Part shown: piece by piece, positions 36,788 through 46,063 of the stretch
How positions within the stretch are numbered: the first letter of the stretch is position 1
Layout: each line of letters starts with the position of its first letter
Origin: Spirosoma sp.
GTDB lineage: Bacteria > Bacteroidota > Bacteroidia > Cytophagales > Spirosomataceae
DNA length: 50,735 bases
Direction: 5' to 3'
Assembly: GCF_026391055.1 (NCBI RefSeq)
Contig: NZ_JAPLET010000007.1
Span: 1 to 50,735 of the forward strand
Position numbers and translations under genes: made by a program
Notes under the pieces: generated by a model
The model's database searches: none
Seen by the model: the letters and a program-made list of their open reading frames with translations, nothing else
What the model was told of the DNA's origin: nothing

Positions 36788-39700
36788 ATGTCAATCTTTA
36801 ATAAGCATATTCGGGTAGTTGGGCTATGGGCTGTGCTGTTTCTGCTGGCCGGGTCAACCGTAGCCTGGGCACAAACAGGTATCAAGGTCAGTGGTAAGTT
36901 TTGCATACCGGATCAGGAATGCAAGGCTGATTCGATTACATTTACAGATAGCGTGCTGACGGGTGTAACAAACCGTGCCTGGGACTTTGGAGATGGAACT
37001 ACGGTCACAAAACAACGGGATTCGACCGCAAAACACGTTTATCAACGGCCTGGCGCATACACTGTCAGATTAACTCGAACAGTGAACGGCGTATCCATAA
37101 CGTCAACAAGAGATATTAACATTGGCAATCGGCCACAACCATTTGCCAACTGGCGAACGGATACCACTATCTGTAAAGGCGAGGTCATTACGCTAGACCC
37201 GTATGCCGGAGGGCCGCCACAGTCGGGCCTACGATTTATATGGTATCCAAAAGGAGATACGACCCAGAGTATACAGGTCGATAGCTCAGGCTGTTACTCT
37301 GTTGAGGTTATGAACTCCCTTGGGTGTACCTATCAGGATCGTATCAACGTCGATGTTTGTGGTGAGAAGAAAGAATCGCAGGGTGTAAAGTGGTATTTCG
37401 GGCAAAACGCCGGTCTGGATTTTAGTGGCGGGGGCTCGCCACAGCCCATTACGGATGGTAAACTGAATACCATTGAGGGATCGTCGTCCATTGCCAATAC
37501 CAAGGGCATACTGCTGTTCTATTCTGATGGGATCACCATTTATGACAAAGATGGTAAGCCTATGAAATCCCTGGTGCCAGGCGATACGTTAGCTACTCAA
37601 GTGCCATTAGGCGGGAACAAAAACTCAACCCAGTCGGCGTTGATCGTCCCCAAACCAACGTGCCGGGGCTGCGAATACCTGTATTACGTGTATACAACCT
37701 CCGAAATTCGTGGGAAAAAGACGCTGACGTATAGTGTAGTCGATATGCGTCAGGATGGAGGGAAAGGAGCTATCGTTGAAAAAAATATTCCGCTCTCCGG
37801 ACAGAGTACCGAGCAATCGGCATCAGTAGCGAATACCCGCGATTCAACGTACTGGGTTATTACGCGGAAATACGGAACCAACCAGTTCGAAGTTCGCCAT
37901 CTGACTCGTGGTGATAATGTCGACCCCATAACCTATACCGGCGGTCAGGTTATTGATTCGCTGGCCAATGCCGAAGGGTATATTAAAATTGGTCCGGCCG
38001 ATACTACCGGTGGAAACAATGGTAACCGGCCCATGGCGGTCGTTATTCCAGGTCCACCCAAGAACTCCATTGACCTTTATACGTTTAACGATTCTACAGG
38101 GGTTTTAAAATTTGACCGAACGATCGACATTGGCCCGGCCCCCCCAAAAGCGTATGGGGTAGAGTTTTCGCCAGATGGAAAAAGCTTATATGTGAGTATG
38201 CTGGCCGATACCAACGCCGATGGTAGCCAGAAGGGAGCTTCTTATATTCTGAAATATGATTTGAACCAGCGGGATTCTCTGTTGACACGCTCAAAAACGG
38301 TTGTCGACAGCAGTACCACACGACAATACGGTTCGCTTCAGATCGGACCTGATGGTCGGATTTATGTAGCTATACAAGGCAGTAAATCGTTGGGTACCAT
38401 CGAAAATCCAAACGGTGGCTTGCTCGACAGTCTGATCTTTAACCCGTCGGGGCAATCGTTGGGTGGGCAGACCAGTCAGTTAGGTTTGCCAAACCTGGTG
38501 GCTAACTTTAACGACCAATCCAGCGGACCGGGGCTTACTTATAGCGACACCTGTGTAAACGCACCAACTGTTTTCCAGATAAGTCCTAACTGCCCCAAGC
38601 TGAAAGAGGCATATACCCTGGATTTCGGTGATGGTAGCCGACCAACGTCAACTACATCAACGCAACCAATCACCCACGCCTACAAGACGCCCGGCCAGTA
38701 TTACGTTAGCTTACAGATTCTGACAAGAACCAGCACCGGAGCAATCTGTAAGGACACGCTTATCAGAGATACCCTGACTATTCTGGAAACCCCACCCGAT
38801 ATAAAGCTGGGGGCCGATACGGCTATTTGTAATAAACAAGGTATAACCCTCGACATAAAAGTACAGGCGAAGGTATACGTCTGGGTGGTTAACGGGGCCG
38901 TTGTGAGTAGGCAACGGACCCTGACGCTCACCAGACCCGGCTATTACTTTGCGGTTGGTCTAGCAGCCAATGGCGAGTGCTTTAAAAGTGATACCATTGA
39001 AGTACAGATAAAACCGGTACCCTCGCTCGATCTGGGGCCAGATACTCTTTTCTGTTATCGATCGAAGGTCGACGTTACCGTGCCCCAGAAAACCTGGACA
39101 CAGTTTCAGTGGAGCAACGGTGCCAGTACACAGACCATTTCGGTGAGTACATCCGGCGTCTATTCCGTAACGGCGCAATCGACCGTTAATGGAACGACCT
39201 GCGTCAACTCAGACACGATTCGGGTTACGGAGTTGCCCAAAATCATGGTACGGGCGGCTCTAACGGGACCAACAGCCTGTACGTCGACCGATGGCTCTAT
39301 CGTTCTCACACCTACCCCGGCGGGCAATTACCAGTATGTCTGGACGGGTGTAGACGGTGCTACACTTAAGGATAGTTCGAGGCAACAGGCGAATCTGGCC
39401 GAAGGCGGTTACAAGGTGAATGTGACAGATACCCTGCACGAGTGTAAAATCGACACGGCCTTTGTGCTGAAATCACCGGCCAACCAGTTGCAGCTTACAC
39501 CCAGAGTGAGAGATGCGCTCTGTGCCGTACCTAATAGCGGGACCATTACCCTGACCGTGACGGGAGGCACTCCGGCGACCTATGCCTGGCTGGACGCAAC
39601 AAACAAAGTCGTATCCACGACGGCTGTATTTGGAGAAGCTGCGCCGGGGTTGTACACGGTGCAGGTGGTCGACACCAAGGGTTGTAAAGCCCTCGAAGAC

Positions 39701-40453
39701 AGCATAAAGGTAGGTCTGGATAGTACAGGCTTCGCCCGGCTGGGGCCTGATACCCTTAAGTGTAACGGCCTCGCCGTAGCCCTTGTGCCCCTTATCGGCG
39801 ATATACCCGGCAATGTGTATCAATGGAGTACAGGAGCTAGTACGCCAAGCATTTCTGTAACGCAGCCCGGTTCGTATAGTCTCGTGTTGCGAAACACACT
39901 AAATGGCTGCGTGGGCCGAAGCAGTGTTCGGGTGGGCGACCGGCCACCACCGGCGTTCTCGTACACTCAGAAGGCGGCTCTGTGTGAGGGAGATCGGGAA
40001 ACAACCACACTCTCTGCCAGTGGAGCTGCCGGACTATCGTATTTGTGGGTAGGGCGCAATGACACAACCAAAACCATAACGGTTCAGCGGGCGGGCGACT
40101 ACCCCATTCGGGTTACCGATCCCCTGGGGTGTACAGCTACGGCGGTTGCTAAAGTTCTGAACCTGTGCGAGCCGCGCGTTAATGTGCCGGATGCGTTTAC
40201 ACCGAATAGCGATGGTATGAACGACCTGCTCCAGGTATTTACGGCCTACATTACAGACTACGAATTCCGGATATACAACCGTTGGGGCGAAGTTATATTT
40301 TCCAGTAACAATCCCGAGCAAAAATGGGATGGTACCTATAAAGGCAGTACCTATCCATCCATGATTTATCCGTATGTTGTCATCTATAAAAGCGAGTTCT
40401 TCCCCGAACGAGACAGGGTTGTAAAGCGAGGTTCCGTACTACTGATTCGCTAG
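36788..40453 (+). CDS. Large secreted PKD protein with type-B (gliding motility) C-terminal domain
   Basis: The 1221-residue protein has a signal peptide (about 1-28, AGSTVAWAQ). A PKD domain follows (about 45-115, WDFGDG), then a propeller-like region (about 195-590, WYFGQNAGLDFSGG start), a second PKD (about 605-670, LDFGDGS) and several Ig-like strands with Cys pairs. The final 90 residues (VPDAFTPNSDGMNDLLQVF, WGEVIF, WDGTYKG) form a CHU_C/type-B sorting domain. It is exported via T9SS and probably held on the cell surface with the neighbouring PorP/SprF protein. Ligand unknown. Confidence 0.9.
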   Translation: MSIFNKHIRVVGLWAVLFLLAGSTVAWAQTGIKVSGKFCIPDQECKADSITFTDSVLTGVTNRAWDFGDGTTVTKQRDSTAKHVYQRPGAYTVRLTRTVNGVSITSTRDINIGNRPQPFANWRTDTTICKGEVITLDPYAGGPPQSGLRFIWYPKGDTTQSIQVDSSGCYSVEVMNSLGCTYQDRINVDVCGEKKESQGVKWYFGQNAGLDFSGGGSPQPITDGKLNTIEGSSSIANTKGILLFYSDGITIYDKDGKPMKSLVPGDTLATQVPLGGNKNSTQSALIVPKPTCRGCEYLYYVYTTSEIRGKKTLTYSVVDMRQDGGKGAIVEKNIPLSGQSTEQSASVANTRDSTYWVITRKYGTNQFEVRHLTRGDNVDPITYTGGQVIDSLANAEGYIKIGPADTTGGNNGNRPMAVVIPGPPKNSIDLYTFNDSTGVLKFDRTIDIGPAPPKAYGVEFSPDGKSLYVSMLADTNADGSQKGASYILKYDLNQRDSLLTRSKTVVDSSTTRQYGSLQIGPDGRIYVAIQGSKSLGTIENPNGGLLDSLIFNPSGQSLGGQTSQLGLPNLVANFNDQSSGPGLTYSDTCVNAPTVFQISPNCPKLKEAYTLDFGDGSRPTSTTSTQPITHAYKTPGQYYVSLQILTRTSTGAICKDTLIRDTLTILETPPDIKLGADTAICNKQGITLDIKVQAKVYVWVVNGAVVSRQRTLTLTRPGYYFAVGLAANGECFKSDTIEVQIKPVPSLDLGPDTLFCYRSKVDVTVPQKTWTQFQWSNGASTQTISVSTSGVYSVTAQSTVNGTTCVNSDTIRVTELPKIMVRAALTGPTACTSTDGSIVLTPTPAGNYQYVWTGVDGATLKDSSRQQANLAEGGYKVNVTDTLHECKIDTAFVLKSPANQLQLTPRVRDALCAVPNSGTITLTVTGGTPATYAWLDATNKVVSTTAVFGEAAPGLYTVQVVDTKGCKALEDSIKVGLDSTGFARLGPDTLKCNGLAVALVPLIGDIPGNVYQWSTGASTPSISVTQPGSYSLVLRNTLNGCVGRSSVRVGDRPPPAFSYTQKAALCEGDRETTTLSASGAAGLSYLWVGRNDTTKTITVQRAGDYPIRVTDPLGCTATAVAKVLNLCEPRVNVPDAFTPNSDGMNDLLQVFTAYITDYEFRIYNRWGEVIFSSNNPEQKWDGTYKGSTYPSMIYPYVVIYKSEFFPERDRVVKRGSVLLIR

Positions 40454-40473
40454 TAAATCTGGCTGTTTTTTCG

Positions 40474-40481
40474 TAAATTTG
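40474..40481 (+). promoter_or_regulatory. Possible -7 promoter box for ruvB
   Basis: TAAATTTG fits TAnnTTTG and lies 70 nt before the ruvB start. A convincing -33 element is not seen, so the call is partial. Confidence 0.45.
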
Positions 40482-40551
40482 AGGTAAACGACCCGGCAAA
40501 ATCTGCCCGTTTCAGGGCACTTATTGAACAGGGTTTGTCCCAATCAAAACC

Positions 40552-41580
40552 ATGCGAAACGACTTTTTGAAAGGTTCAGCCGACGGGATGACTGCTACCG
40601 ATAAAGAAATTGAACGGGCCCTCCGGCCGCTCTCGTTCGAAGACTTTACCGGTCAGGCCAAAGCGCTTGAAAACCTTGAGGTCTTTGTTAAAGCCGCCAT
40701 GCAGCGGGGCGAAGCCCTCGACCATGTGCTGCTTCACGGCCCTCCGGGATTAGGCAAGACAACGCTCTCGCACATTATTGCCAATGAACTGAGTGCAGGG
40801 ATAAAGATGACCTCCGGTCCCGTACTCGATAAACCCAGTGATCTGGCGGGGCTGCTCACGAATCTACAGCCTAATGACGTTCTATTCATTGACGAAATTC
40901 ACCGGCTCAACCCCATTGTGGAGGAGTACCTGTATTCGGCAATGGAAGATTACAAGATTGACATTATGCTGGATTCCGGCCCCAATGCCCGAACGGTGCA
41001 GATCAAATTGAATCCGTTTACGCTCATTGGCGCTACCACTCGTGCAGGTATGCTGACAGCTCCCTTGCGGGCCCGGTTTGGGATCAGCTCCCGGCTAGAG
41101 TATTACGACGCACAGTTGCTCACAACCATTGTTCAACGGTCGGCGGCTATTTTGGGAACGCCCATCGACGAAACGGGCGCGTACGAGATTGCCCGCCGGA
41201 GCCGGGGTACACCACGTATTGCCAATAACCTGCTGCGCCGAACACGGGATTTTGCTCAGGTCAAGGGCAATGGTTATATCAACGTCGATATCGCGGAGAT
41301 TGCCCTTAGCGCCCTTGAGGTGGACCAGAATGGATTAGACGAAATGGATAATCGGATTCTGCTGACCATTATTGAAAAATTCAAGGGAGGGCCAGTCGGC
41401 CTGTCGACCATTGCAACGGCCTGTGGCGAGGAGTCGGAAACGATTGAGGAGGTATACGAGCCTTTTCTGATTCAGGAAGGCTTTCTAAAACGAACATCCC
41501 GTGGTCGGGAGGCCACAGAGCGGGCCTATATCCACCTGGGTATTGTGCCTCCTTATAAAACAGGGGAGTTGTTCGGGTAA
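40552..41580 (+). CDS. ruvB: Holliday junction branch migration helicase RuvB
   Basis: The 342-residue protein has an AAA+ core with Walker A GPPGLGKT (63-70), Walker B in [10 protein letters not shown], and the RuvB arginine-finger region [20 protein letters not shown]-terminal winged helix ([21 protein letters not shown]) completes the family layout. With RuvA it drives branch migration at Holliday junctions. Neither ruvA nor ruvC is in this window. Confidence 0.97.
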   Translation: MRNDFLKGSADGMTATDKEIERALRPLSFEDFTGQAKALENLEVFVKAAMQRGEALDHVLLHGPPGLGKTTLSHIIANELSAGIKMTSGPVLDKPSDLAGLLTNLQPNDVLFIDEIHRLNPIVEEYLYSAMEDYKIDIMLDSGPNARTVQIKLNPFTLIGATTRAGMLTAPLRARFGISSRLEYYDAQLLTTIVQRSAAILGTPIDETGAYEIARRSRGTPRIANNLLRRTRDFAQVKGNGYINVDIAEIALSALEVDQNGLDEMDNRILLTIIEKFKGGPVGLSTIATACGEESETIEEVYEPFLIQEGFLKRTSRGREATERAYIHLGIVPPYKTGELFG

Positions 41581-41600
41581 AAAATACTGAAAAGATAAAA

Positions 41601-41645
41601 AAAGCGCACTAAGACGGTCCGATCGGTCTGTTCTTAGTGCGCTTT
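41601..41645. terminator. Bidirectional terminator between ruvB and the ArsR-like gene
   Basis: Perfect 14-nt arms (41601-41614 and 41632-41645, core GCGCACTAAGA). The 17-nt centre can fold further (GACCGATCGGTC-like). It lies between the ends of two convergent genes. Confidence 0.85.
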
Positions 41646-41666
41646 GCATTGTAAAAGAGGGCTGTG

Positions 41667-41975
41667 TTAATTCAAAATTTTGCTCTTATAAATGCATTCA
41701 ATCACATCAGCTACAGCTGTATCGACTAAAAAGTAGTAGATATTTTTTCCACTGCGCCGAATATCCAGGATTCCTTTGTCACGCATGTTGATCAAATGGT
41801 GCGAGATTAAAGACTGTTCGGCGTTAAGGTTTTTATAAATAGCCGATACATTCAATTCTTTATTATCGTTCAACATTTGAATGATTCTAATGCGCAAGGG
41901 GTGAGCCACTGCTTTGAGAACATAAGCAGCTTTATCAATTCGCTTTTCGTCGTCAACTAGCTTATCAGTTGCCAT
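41667..41975 (-). CDS. ArsR-like winged-helix transcription regulator
   Basis: The 102-residue protein is one winged helix-turn-helix domain: AHPLRIRIIQML, then NVSAIYKNLNAEQSLISHHLINMRDKGIL (recognition helix) and the wing RRSGKNIYYFLVD. It has the length and pattern of ArsR/SmtB-type repressors. Cysteine metal ligands typical of metal sensors are not clear, so the inducer is unknown. It converges with ruvB. The regulon is not evident. Confidence 0.85.
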   Translation of the reverse strand: MATDKLVDDEKRIDKAAYVLKAVAHPLRIRIIQMLNDNKELNVSAIYKNLNAEQSLISHHLINMRDKGILDIRRSGKNIYYFLVDTAVADVIECIYKSKILN

Positions 41976-42162
41976 AAGAGAGTCTTTAGTCTTTAAGGTA
42001 TAGTAATGAAAGGTGTTGCATATTAATAAGTAACGCTCTGAAATTGAGCGCTAATTTATTTAATGGTTGTTTTTAAAATCCTATTATAGGATGAATATTT
42101 ATTAATGTGTGTTATTGGTAACTTTTTGGTAAGAAATGAAAGTCAAAATTAAGGAATTATAC

Positions 42163-43104
42163 TTAATTTTGCTGGTTATTGCCAAATTGTATCTTACCGT
42201 GCCAGCTTATCAAGAAGACACCAGCCAAAACAAAGAATGTTCCTACTATCTGCCCAATACTAATCATTTCGCCTAATATAATTGTTGACAATATAATTGT
42301 GAATATGGGACCTACACTGGCAATAATTGAGGCATTTCCCGAACCAATTCGTTTAATCCCTTCCGCAATCATAAACGTTGGAACGACAGTAACAAAAATT
42401 CCCATGCCCAGCCCCAACACATAAACGGGTTTTGGATAACTCGTAAGGTGTATACCATGCTGGGCAATGCAGTGAATGGAAACGGGGACTGTAGCCGCAA
42501 TCATAGCGTAACATGTAAACCGCTGCGACCCAATCCGGGCAATCATACCATCGCTGCCCACCAGGTAAATTGCGTAAACCAGGCCGCTTAGAATGACCCA
42601 AAACGCTCCCTGTATAATGTCTTTCTGGTGAGCGGTTTCAATATTTCCCCAGAAAGCCAGTAAAATACCACTGTAGGTTAGCCCCAGAGATAGTAACTGC
42701 AAGCGGGTTATCGGCCTTTTAAAACTAAGTGCATTGATCAGAAGTACAAACGTGGGGTAAATAAATAATAAAATCCGCTCCAGGCTGGCGGTAATGTAGA
42801 CTAACCCAAGAAAGTTGAAGAAGCTGGCGAAATAATACCCAGTTATACCTAGCATCAGTAAACTGACCCATTGCTTTCGCGTTAGTTGTACCGGCGGTTG
42901 AGTGCGGATCAGGTTAAGTAGAATGAGTACGTAAAAGGGTAGGGCAAATAGCATTCGCAGTGTAAGCAGCGAAATAGCATCAATGGGATATTGATAGGCC
43001 AGTTTAATCAATATTCCTTTACAGGCGAAACAGAAAGCAGCCATAAACACGAAAAACGCGCCAAGCCAATACCGGGCGCGAGAAGACTCTACTACCATAC
43101 TCAA
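42163..43104 (-). CDS. EamA (DMT) family transporter (second)
   Basis: The 313-residue protein has about ten helices and a duplicated EamA layout: first half about 12-145 and second half about 165-300 with GNASIIASVGPIFTIILS. It differs clearly from the other EamA protein at 18151. The substrate is unknown. It lies downstream of der on the same strand but is separated by a terminator. Confidence 0.86.
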   Translation of the reverse strand: MSMVVESSRARYWLGAFFVFMAAFCFACKGILIKLAYQYPIDAISLLTLRMLFALPFYVLILLNLIRTQPPVQLTRKQWVSLLMLGITGYYFASFFNFLGLVYITASLERILLFIYPTFVLLINALSFKRPITRLQLLSLGLTYSGILLAFWGNIETAHQKDIIQGAFWVILSGLVYAIYLVGSDGMIARIGSQRFTCYAMIAATVPVSIHCIAQHGIHLTSYPKPVYVLGLGMGIFVTVVPTFMIAEGIKRIGSGNASIIASVGPIFTIILSTIILGEMISIGQIVGTFFVLAGVFLISWHGKIQFGNNQQN

Positions 43105-43132
43105 TAAAACGTCGTCAGGTTGTATAAAAAAA

Positions 43133-43161
43133 GGTCAGGAATTAATGAAAAATTCCTGACC
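43133..43161 (-). terminator. Terminator after der
   Basis: Arms 43133-43143 and 43151-43161 (GGTCAGGAATT) are exact complements with a 7-nt loop. On the minus strand the stem is followed by a T-run. Confidence 0.8.
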
Positions 43162-43184
43162 CTATTCAGTTGACTCAATAAAAC

Positions 43185-44492
43185 TTATTTCTGCCTGAAG
43201 AACACCGTGATGGGGACTCCAGTAAAGTCGAAGTGGTCACGGAGCCGGTTTTCCAGAAAGCGTTGGTACGACTCCTGAACGTACTGGGGCAGATTGCAGA
43301 AAAAGATAAACGTGGGCGATGGCGTTGGTACCTGAACCATGTATTTTATCTTCACAAACTTCCCCTTAAGGGACGGTGGCGGATATTTCTCGATCTCGGC
43401 CTGCATCGCTTCGTTTAACTTCGATGTTGCTATCTTCTTCGTCTTGTTTTCATAAACTTCCATCGCTTTCTCCATAACCTGGAAAATGCGCTGCTTCTCA
43501 TGAACCGATGCAAAAATGATAGGTACATAGTCGATTGGCATCATCCGCTGAATCATTTCCTTCCGTATGACATCGGCCGTACGGTGGTCTTTCTCAACGG
43601 CGTCCCATTTGTTAACCATGATGACTACACCTTTTTTCGCTTTGATAGCCTGACCAATAATGTTAAGGTCCTGCGCTTCCAGACCACGGGTGGCATCCAG
43701 CATAATAATGCATACGTCGGAGTCTTCCATCGCTTTGATCGATCGGAGCACCGAGTAAAATTCGATGTTGGAGTCGACCCGGGCTTTGCGCCGTATACCG
43801 GCTGTGTCGGTCAGAATAAAGTCTTTTCCGTACGCTTTATAGCGCGTGTTGATGGCATCGCGGGTGGTACCGGCAATGTTGGTAACAATGCTCCGCTCCT
43901 GACCAGTAAGAACATTCAGGAAGGACGATTTGCCCACATTTGGTCGTCCCAGGATCGCAATGCGGGGAATGCCCGCGTCTGGATCTTCGACACCCGGCGT
44001 CTGGAAGTGCTTTACCACTTCGTCCAGCAAGTCGCCCGTACCGGTACCCGTCTGCGACGAGATCGGGTAGGGATCACCGAGACCAAGCGCGTAGAACTCG
44101 GCGGCTGTGTGCGCCCGCTCGGCCGTTTCAGCTTTATTGGCGACCACATAGACTGGCTTTTTCGACCGGCGCAGTACGTCGGCGAAGTCTTCATCCAGGC
44201 CGGTAATGCCCGTTTGGGTATCAACGACGAACAGCAACAGGGTTGATTCCTGGATGGCCATTTCGACCTGTTCGCGAATAGATTCTTCGAATACATCCTC
44301 CGAACCCACTACGTACCCACCCGTATCGATGACGGTAAAATATTTGTCGTTCCACTCGGCCGTGCCGTAATGCCGGTCGCGTGTAACGCCACTTTGGTTA
44401 TCCATGATGGCCTGGCGCTGTTCCGTCAAGCGATTAAACAGCGTGGACTTGCCCACATTCGGGCGGCCAACGATTGCAACTATGTTTGCCAT
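43185..44492 (-). CDS. der: Ribosome-associated GTPase Der (EngA)
   Basis: I start at the ATG at 44490-44492 (435 residues), which opens MANIVAIVGRPNVGKST; the frame extends 29 codons further into repetitive spacer, which is unlikely to be coding. Two tandem GTPase domains each have GRPNVGKS, a DT(A)G motif and an NKxD-type motif (ANKAE in the first, NKWD in the second), followed by a KH-like C-terminal domain. It acts in 50S ribosome assembly. era lies upstream in the same direction. Confidence 0.95.
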   Translation of the reverse strand: MANIVAIVGRPNVGKSTLFNRLTEQRQAIMDNQSGVTRDRHYGTAEWNDKYFTVIDTGGYVVGSEDVFEESIREQVEMAIQESTLLLFVVDTQTGITGLDEDFADVLRRSKKPVYVVANKAETAERAHTAAEFYALGLGDPYPISSQTGTGTGDLLDEVVKHFQTPGVEDPDAGIPRIAILGRPNVGKSSFLNVLTGQERSIVTNIAGTTRDAINTRYKAYGKDFILTDTAGIRRKARVDSNIEFYSVLRSIKAMEDSDVCIIMLDATRGLEAQDLNIIGQAIKAKKGVVIMVNKWDAVEKDHRTADVIRKEMIQRMMPIDYVPIIFASVHEKQRIFQVMEKAMEVYENKTKKIATSKLNEAMQAEIEKYPPPSLKGKFVKIKYMVQVPTPSPTFIFFCNLPQYVQESYQRFLENRLRDHFDFTGVPITVFFRQK

Positions 44493-44498
44493 TTTTTT

Positions 44499-44686
44499 AA
44501 GGAGTGAGGAGTTAGGAGTGAGAAGAGAGAAGTTGCTAACGCGTTCGTTGCAGGCCCTTTCGTGCTCTGTTCCTAACATTTAATTTTTTTAGTATTAGGA
44601 GCGAGGAGTGGGTGACAGGAGGGCGCACCGGCGAAAGCAACACATGCGTCAGCCCTCCTAACTTCTCGCTCCTAACTCCTGCCTAC
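44499..44686 (-). repeat. Degenerate GGAGTGA-type repeat spacer between era and der
   Basis: The spacer carries GGAGTGAGGAGTTAGGAGTGAGAAG at 44501-44525 (the same unit family as before accB). Near era a second set follows (TTAGGAGCGAGGAGT, about 44595-44609) whose partial complement lies at about 44652-44681 (GCCCTCCTAACTTCTCGCTCCTAACTCCT). The arms pair imperfectly. Confidence 0.6.
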
Positions 44687-45607
44687 TTATTCATCATACC
44701 CCAACCGCTTGAGCATGCGCTCTTTTTGCCGCCAATCAGGTTCTACTTTAACGAATTGCTCTAAAAAGACTTTTTTGCCGAAGAAGCGTTCGAGTTCTTC
44801 GCGGGCCATGATTCCCGTTTTCTTAATCATTTTGCCACCTTCGCCGAGCAGAATTGCCCGTTGTGTAGCCCGCTCTACCAGAATCTCAGCCTGAATGACA
44901 ATGATGTCGTCTTTCTCTTTGAATCCCGTTACCACCACTTCACTGCTGTAGGGTACTTCTTTTTTGTAATTCAAAAAGATTTTCTCCCGGATAATTTCCG
45001 AGGCAAAGAACCGTTCGGGTTTATCCGTAAGCTCATCTTTCGGGAAATAAGGTGGATGTTGCGGCAGTCGACTGATGATGCCTTCAAAGACGCGGTCGAC
45101 GTTGAAGTCGTTAAGGGCCGAAATAGGGATTATTTCCGTAGCCTTAAAGCGTTCTTCCCAATAGGCAATTTTTTCGATTACCTGATCCTGAGTGGCCTGG
45201 TCTACTTTGTTGATCAGCAGTAAAACCGGAACCTCCGATTTTTGTAGTCGCTCGATTACATCATTTTCGTCGTGTTGCTCGAAAATATCAGTTACGAACA
45301 GCACCACGTCGGCATCTTCGATAGAACCGCGTACGAAGCTCATCATGGACTCATGAAGCTTATAAAGCGGCTTGATGATGCCGGGGGTATCGGAGTAAAC
45401 GAGTTGGAATTCTGTACCGTCGTGGGTTCCGTTGAGGATACCCATAATGCGGTGGCGGGTGGTCTGGGCTTTGGCGGTGATAATGGATAACCGCTCGCCG
45501 ACGAGCTGATTCATCAGGGTGGATTTGCCAACGTTTGGCTTTCCAACGATACTGACGAACCCGGCCTTATGATCGGCCGGGAAATTTTCTATAGTTTCCG
45601 TATTCAT
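44687..45607 (-). CDS. era: GTPase Era
   Basis: The 306-residue protein has the Era-type GTPase domain (GKPNVGKST, TTRHRIMGI, DTPGI, NKVD) and a C-terminal KH domain (VERATQRAILLGEGGKMIKK). Era binds the 3' end of 16S rRNA and checks small-subunit maturation. It is divergent from the tRNA-fMet gene, with adjacent promoter elements. Confidence 0.96.
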   Translation of the reverse strand: MNTETIENFPADHKAGFVSIVGKPNVGKSTLMNQLVGERLSIITAKAQTTRHRIMGILNGTHDGTEFQLVYSDTPGIIKPLYKLHESMMSFVRGSIEDADVVLFVTDIFEQHDENDVIERLQKSEVPVLLLINKVDQATQDQVIEKIAYWEERFKATEIIPISALNDFNVDRVFEGIISRLPQHPPYFPKDELTDKPERFFASEIIREKIFLNYKKEVPYSSEVVVTGFKEKDDIIVIQAEILVERATQRAILLGEGGKMIKKTGIMAREELERFFGKKVFLEQFVKVEPDWRQKERMLKRLGYDE

Positions 45608-45701
45608 TCGTAGGTGATCCCGCTGGCTGATTACCAGTGGCTTTAGACAACAACTCTCTCCCGTCAGAAAACGTTTCGATAGCGGTGAAAACTTTTTTTT
45701 A

Positions 45702-45709
45702 CAAAGATA
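45702..45709 (-). promoter_or_regulatory. Possible -7 promoter box for era
   Basis: On the minus strand the sequence reads TATCTTTG, fitting TAnnTTTG, about 95 nt before the era start. It lies beside the tRNA promoter, so the two transcription units would diverge from about 30 bases apart. The -33 match is not clear. Confidence 0.45.
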
Positions 45710-45710
45710 G

Positions 45711-45740
45711 TTGTATTTGTAGAAAGTTATCGTACTTTTG
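45711..45740 (+). promoter_or_regulatory. Promoter of tRNA-fMet
   Basis: TTG at 45711-45713 and TACTTTTG at 45733-45740 have 19 bases between them, the Bacteroidota -33/-7 arrangement. The tRNA starts 12 nt after the -7 box. Confidence 0.75.
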
Positions 45741-45752
45741 CATTCCCAACAT

Positions 45753-45825
<73 letters not shown>

Positions 45826-45831
45826 CTAAGT

Positions 45832-45870
45832 AAACGCCTAATTGACTGTATAACAGTTGATTAGGCGTTT
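45832..45870 (+). terminator. Terminator after tRNA-fMet
   Basis: Arms AAACGCCTAAT (45832-45842) and ATTAGGCGTTT (45860-45870) are exact complements. The next bases extend the stem with mismatches, and a T-run follows. Confidence 0.85.
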
Positions 45871-46063
45871 TTAATTTGAGGCTGTATACGGGTATGTGTA
45901 CGGAAATCAATCCCCTTATTACAAAAAAGGACGTTTTTGAAATATAAAAGCAGATTGCAACAGATCAGGAAGTATTAAGTAAAATTTATCATAGCAATGC
46001 TTATCTTACCTCGAACTTAAGGTTATCGCAATTTAAAGGAGTAACAGGCGAATATATAAGGCT

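Noticed and set aside
44493..44579. Longer N-terminus for Der
   Set aside because: The added 29 codons are read from the repetitive spacer; the canonical start MANIVAIVG lies inside.
45871..46063. Integrase or excisionase gene between tRNA and ATPase
   Set aside because: No frame longer than a few dozen codons and no recognisable integrase motif on either strand.
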